Source: Spirochaeta sp. (lineage in GTDB: Bacteria; Spirochaetota; Spirochaetia; DSM-27196; Alkalispirochaetaceae). Taken from it: a stretch of DNA of 9,319 nucleotides. Location of the stretch: positions 1 to 9,319 of the forward strand of contig SKHA01000014.1 of the NCBI GenBank assembly GCA_007117185.1, in the 5' to 3' direction. Position numbers and translations under genes: made by a program. A model generated the notes under the pieces. The model worked only from the letters and a program-made list of their open reading frames with translations. It did not search any database and was not told where the DNA came from. Positions 7,754 through 9,319 of the stretch are shown here, in pieces (within the stretch, counting starts at the first letter, position 1; the number at the start of each line of letters is the position of its first letter).

Positions 7754-8668
7754 ATGCACACGTTTCTGCCCCAGGCCTATTTCCAGAAGACGTTCGTTCC
7801 TTTCAAGGATGCCAATGTCTCGGTGGCAACTCACGCCCTGCACTACGGTACCGCCGCGTTTGGCGGAATGCGGGGTCTGCCGGACCCGGAAAACCCGAAA
7901 AATATCCTTCTCTTTCGGCTGGACCGTCACGCCCGGCGGCTCAGCAACAGCGCCCGGTTCATGCATTACGACCTCCCTGCCGACGAGATCCAGCAGATCC
8001 TGGTGGAGTTCGTGAAGCGGAACGCCCCGACTGTCCCCTTTTATATCCGCCCGCTGGTGTATACCTCTGATCTGGGAATCGCCCCGCGGCTGCACAGTGT
8101 TGAGAAGGACCTCCTGGTGTATGGACTCGAGCTGGGGGACTATCTCTCGCCGGAGGGAGTCTCCTGCCGGATCAGCTCGTGGTACCGTCAGGAAGACCGC
8201 AGTCTACCCCTCCGCGGCAAGATCAGCGGTGCGTACATCACCTCGTCGCTGGCCAAAACAGAAGCGGTGGAAAGCGGTTTCGACGAAGCGATCCTCATGA
8301 ACACCCGGGGAAAAGTGTGCGAAGCGTCGGGAATGAATATTTTCCTGGTCAAGGACGGCAGGATCATCACTCCCGGTGTGGACGAGGATATCCTTGAAGG
8401 GATCACCAGGGACGCAGTGCTGCGTGTCGCTGCGGACATGGGCTACCCCGTTGAGGTGCGTTCGGTGGACAAGACGGAGCTGCTCATCGCCGACGAGGTG
8501 TTCCTGAGCGGAACCGCCGCCCGGGTGACACCGGTCAAGCGGATCGAGAACTACGTTCTCCCTGCAGAGAAGCCGGTTACCACCGCCCTGCGGGAGAAAC
8601 TGACCGCCATCACGGAGAATCGCGAGCCGGCGTATCGGGAGTGGGTACAGGTTATCTCCCTGCCCTGA
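7754..8668 (+). CDS. ilvE: Branched-chain amino acid aminotransferase (class IV, PLP-dependent)
   Basis: Cytoplasmic enzyme that exchanges the amino group between glutamate and the 2-oxo acids of leucine, isoleucine and valine, the last step of their synthesis. The 304-residue length matches the family (E. coli IlvE 309). Visible family motifs in order are SVATHALHYGTAAFGGMRG (about residues 28-40), YIRPLVYTSDLGI, LRGKISGAYITSSLAKTEA with the PLP lysine K156, CEASGMNIFLVKDG with E190 (equivalent to E. coli E193), LEGITRDAV, and ADEVFLSGTAARVTPV. E. coli has FEGIR where this protein has FGGMR; the glycine form is known in other IlvE-type enzymes. It has its own near-consensus promoter and a good Shine-Dalgarno sequence. 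It is transcribed away from the kinase-glgE-treS cluster, with no visible functional tie to it. Its last 17 bases overlap the end of the convergent phosphatase gene. A D-amino-acid transaminase or 4-amino-4-deoxychorismate lyase is less likely given the motif set. Confidence 0.92.
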   Translation: MHTFLPQAYFQKTFVPFKDANVSVATHALHYGTAAFGGMRGLPDPENPKNILLFRLDRHARRLSNSARFMHYDLPADEIQQILVEFVKRNAPTVPFYIRPLVYTSDLGIAPRLHSVEKDLLVYGLELGDYLSPEGVSCRISSWYRQEDRSLPLRGKISGAYITSSLAKTEAVESGFDEAILMNTRGKVCEASGMNIFLVKDGRIITPGVDEDILEGITRDAVLRVAADMGYPVEVRSVDKTELLIADEVFLSGTAARVTPVKRIENYVLPAEKPVTTALREKLTAITENREPAYREWVQVISLP

Positions 8669-9182
8669 CCTCTTTGGCGCGGGCGTCGGCCAGACGGTTC
8701 AACAGTTTGCGAACCTCCGGGACCCCGGGGATGGAGTAGCCCGCGGCGGTGGTTCCGACGCCCACCTTGACTGAGACACTTCCCTCGGGCAGAGCCAGGA
8801 ACATGTACTCGTCGGTAGCGTCGTCGCCAATGGCGATGGCAAACTCGTAGTGCTGCTGCTCCAGGAAATGGTGAACCACCCGCCCCTTGTTGATGTGCAC
8901 CGGCTTGACCTCCAGCACACGGTTGCCATCCAGTACAGACAGGTCCAGATTGGCGGTGAGGGAGATGATCGTCTCCCGGAGTTCCGCCAGCCGCACCGTT
9001 GCCAGTTCCGGTTCGGCGTTACGGTAGTGCCACGCCAGGGAGAAGTCCTTTTCTTCCAGCATCGCCCCGGGGGTGCGGTCCACCATCCGCTGCATGATCG
9101 GACGGATCGATTCCTTCCACTCCGGTTTCTGCAGGGACGCTGCGTGCCATTCGCCGTTGCGTTCCCGGATCCACGCCCCGTG
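8652..9182 (-). CDS. otsB: Trehalose-6-phosphate phosphatase domain, N-terminal part missing
   Basis: HAD-superfamily domain that dephosphorylates trehalose 6-phosphate to trehalose. The recognisable part begins at HGAWIRERNGEW (codons from 9182). It continues through WHYRNAEPELATVR, VLEVKPVHINKG (about 8884-8913, the HAD motif III lysine region) and GDDATDEYMF (8799-8828, HAD motif IV with metal-binding aspartates). It ends VSVKVGVGTTAAGYSIPG, then the TAA at 8652. The motif style resembles the C-terminal half of fused OtsA-OtsB proteins, so the intact gene may have been a fusion; this is inference. The frame stays open to the window end, with a GTG at 9245, but residues beyond HGAW lack the expected SGR motif and catalytic DxDGT. 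The DNA there looks foreign, so the N-terminal half is absent rather than divergent. The 3' end overlaps ilvE by 17 bases tail to tail. Confidence 0.85.
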   Translation of the reverse strand, partial: HGAWIRERNGEWHAASLQKPEWKESIRPIMQRMVDRTPGAMLEEKDFSLAWHYRNAEPELATVRLAELRETIISLTANLDLSVLDGNRVLEVKPVHINKGRVVHHFLEQQHYEFAIAIGDDATDEYMFLALPEGSVSVKVGVGTTAAGYSIPGVPEVRKLLNRLADARAKEVRAGR

Positions 9183-9192
9183 GCCGGCGCCG
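9174..9192. other. Probable chimeric junction between two genomes
   Basis: To the left, minus-strand codons encode a conserved phosphatase motif (HGAW, 9171-9182). To the right, plus-strand codons encode a penicillin-binding protein, with a sharp rise in GC and in G/C third positions. Both readings can be extended a few codons into each other, so the exact breakpoint cannot be fixed by eye. It probably lies within these bases. Confidence 0.65.
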
Positions 9193-9319
9193 ATGGGGAC
9201 ACCATCTTCCAGCGACGCTACCCGGCCGGCGAGACCTTCGCGCACGTGGTCGGCTACTCCACCACCGGCCGCAGCCGGACCGGGATCGAGCGCTCCTTCA
9301 ACGACGCGCTGGCACGGAC
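9180..9319 (+). CDS. Fragment of an actinobacterial-type class B penicillin-binding protein (PBP2/PbpA, FtsI family)
   Basis: Only about 46 codons are visible, open to the window end. They read VAGADGDTIFQRRYPAGETF, then AHVVGYSTTGRSRTGIERSF and NDALAR. The series R-x-YP-x-G-x-x-F/A-AHVVGYS, then TGIER, then N-D-x-L is characteristic of the N-terminal dimerisation region of class B PBPs. In these, the transpeptidase domain that cross-links peptidoglycan lies further on. The match is closest in style to PbpA-like proteins of actinobacteria. By hand count the stretch is about 72% GC and nearly every third codon position is G or C, unlike the rest of the window. No start codon belongs to it here: its 5' part is replaced by the phosphatase gene on the opposite strand. 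I regard it as foreign to the surrounding genome. Confidence 0.7.
   Translation, partial: MAGADGDTIFQRRYPAGETFAHVVGYSTTGRSRTGIERSFNDALAR

Noticed and set aside
9167..9172. GGATCC (BamHI site) near the chimeric junction as a sign of a cloning ligation
   Set aside because: The site lies inside the conserved phosphatase motif HGAWIR, several bases before the composition change, so it is explained by coding and is not itself the breakpoint.
9183..9245. N-terminal extension of the phosphatase to a GTG at 9245
   Set aside because: These about 21 residues resemble no phosphatase motif. The same bases on the plus strand encode a convincing penicillin-binding protein segment, so the open minus frame is a shadow in high-GC DNA.

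Overview
The window holds a bacterial trehalose/alpha-glucan metabolism locus of about 60% GC (estimated by eye). It carries one leftward cluster of three genes, a rightward aminotransferase gene, and the tail of a second leftward gene. I cannot name the organism. The secreted two-component propeller sensor kinase and the cluster style suggest a Gram-negative-type bacterium, possibly a spirochaete or relative, at low confidence. Sigma70-like promoters and moderate GC argue against an actinobacterial host, although the GlgE pathway is best known from actinobacteria.

Leftward cluster (minus strand, transcribed from about 7650 towards 1): first, a 1066-residue membrane sensor histidine kinase with a 14-repeat periplasmic double propeller (4445-7645). 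Second, GlgE maltosyltransferase (2431-4401, or 4431 with a TTG start). Third, a trehalose synthase-maltokinase fusion that runs off the left edge (1-2431). GlgE and TreS overlap by one base, and the kinase and GlgE genes are 13-43 bases apart, so the three are probably one operon. Biochemically, TreS turns trehalose into maltose, the maltokinase half makes alpha-maltose 1-phosphate, and GlgE transfers maltose from it to a growing alpha-1,4-glucan. The branching enzyme GlgB would be expected beyond position 1 but is not visible.

The intergenic stretch at 7646-7753 carries back-to-back promoters. The rightward one is a near-consensus sigma70 promoter for ilvE (7754-8668), a branched-chain amino acid aminotransferase. 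The leftward one is weaker and would give the kinase gene an almost leaderless mRNA. ilvE overlaps tail-to-tail by 17 bases with a leftward trehalose-phosphate phosphatase (otsB type). That enzyme would supply the trehalose consumed by TreS, so both synthesis and conversion to glucan are represented here.

The right edge is abnormal. The phosphatase homology stops at an HGAW motif near 9182, before the expected catalytic DxDGT and SGR motifs. Beyond it, about 140 bases of roughly 72% GC read in the opposite direction as part of an actinobacterial-type class B penicillin-binding protein. I read this as a junction between two genomes, most likely an assembly or cloning chimera at the contig end. 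No mobile element, RNA gene or CRISPR array was seen, and there is no gene-free stretch over 300 bases. I see no clearly new multi-gene system. The least routine biology is the sensor kinase apparently co-transcribed with the GlgE pathway.
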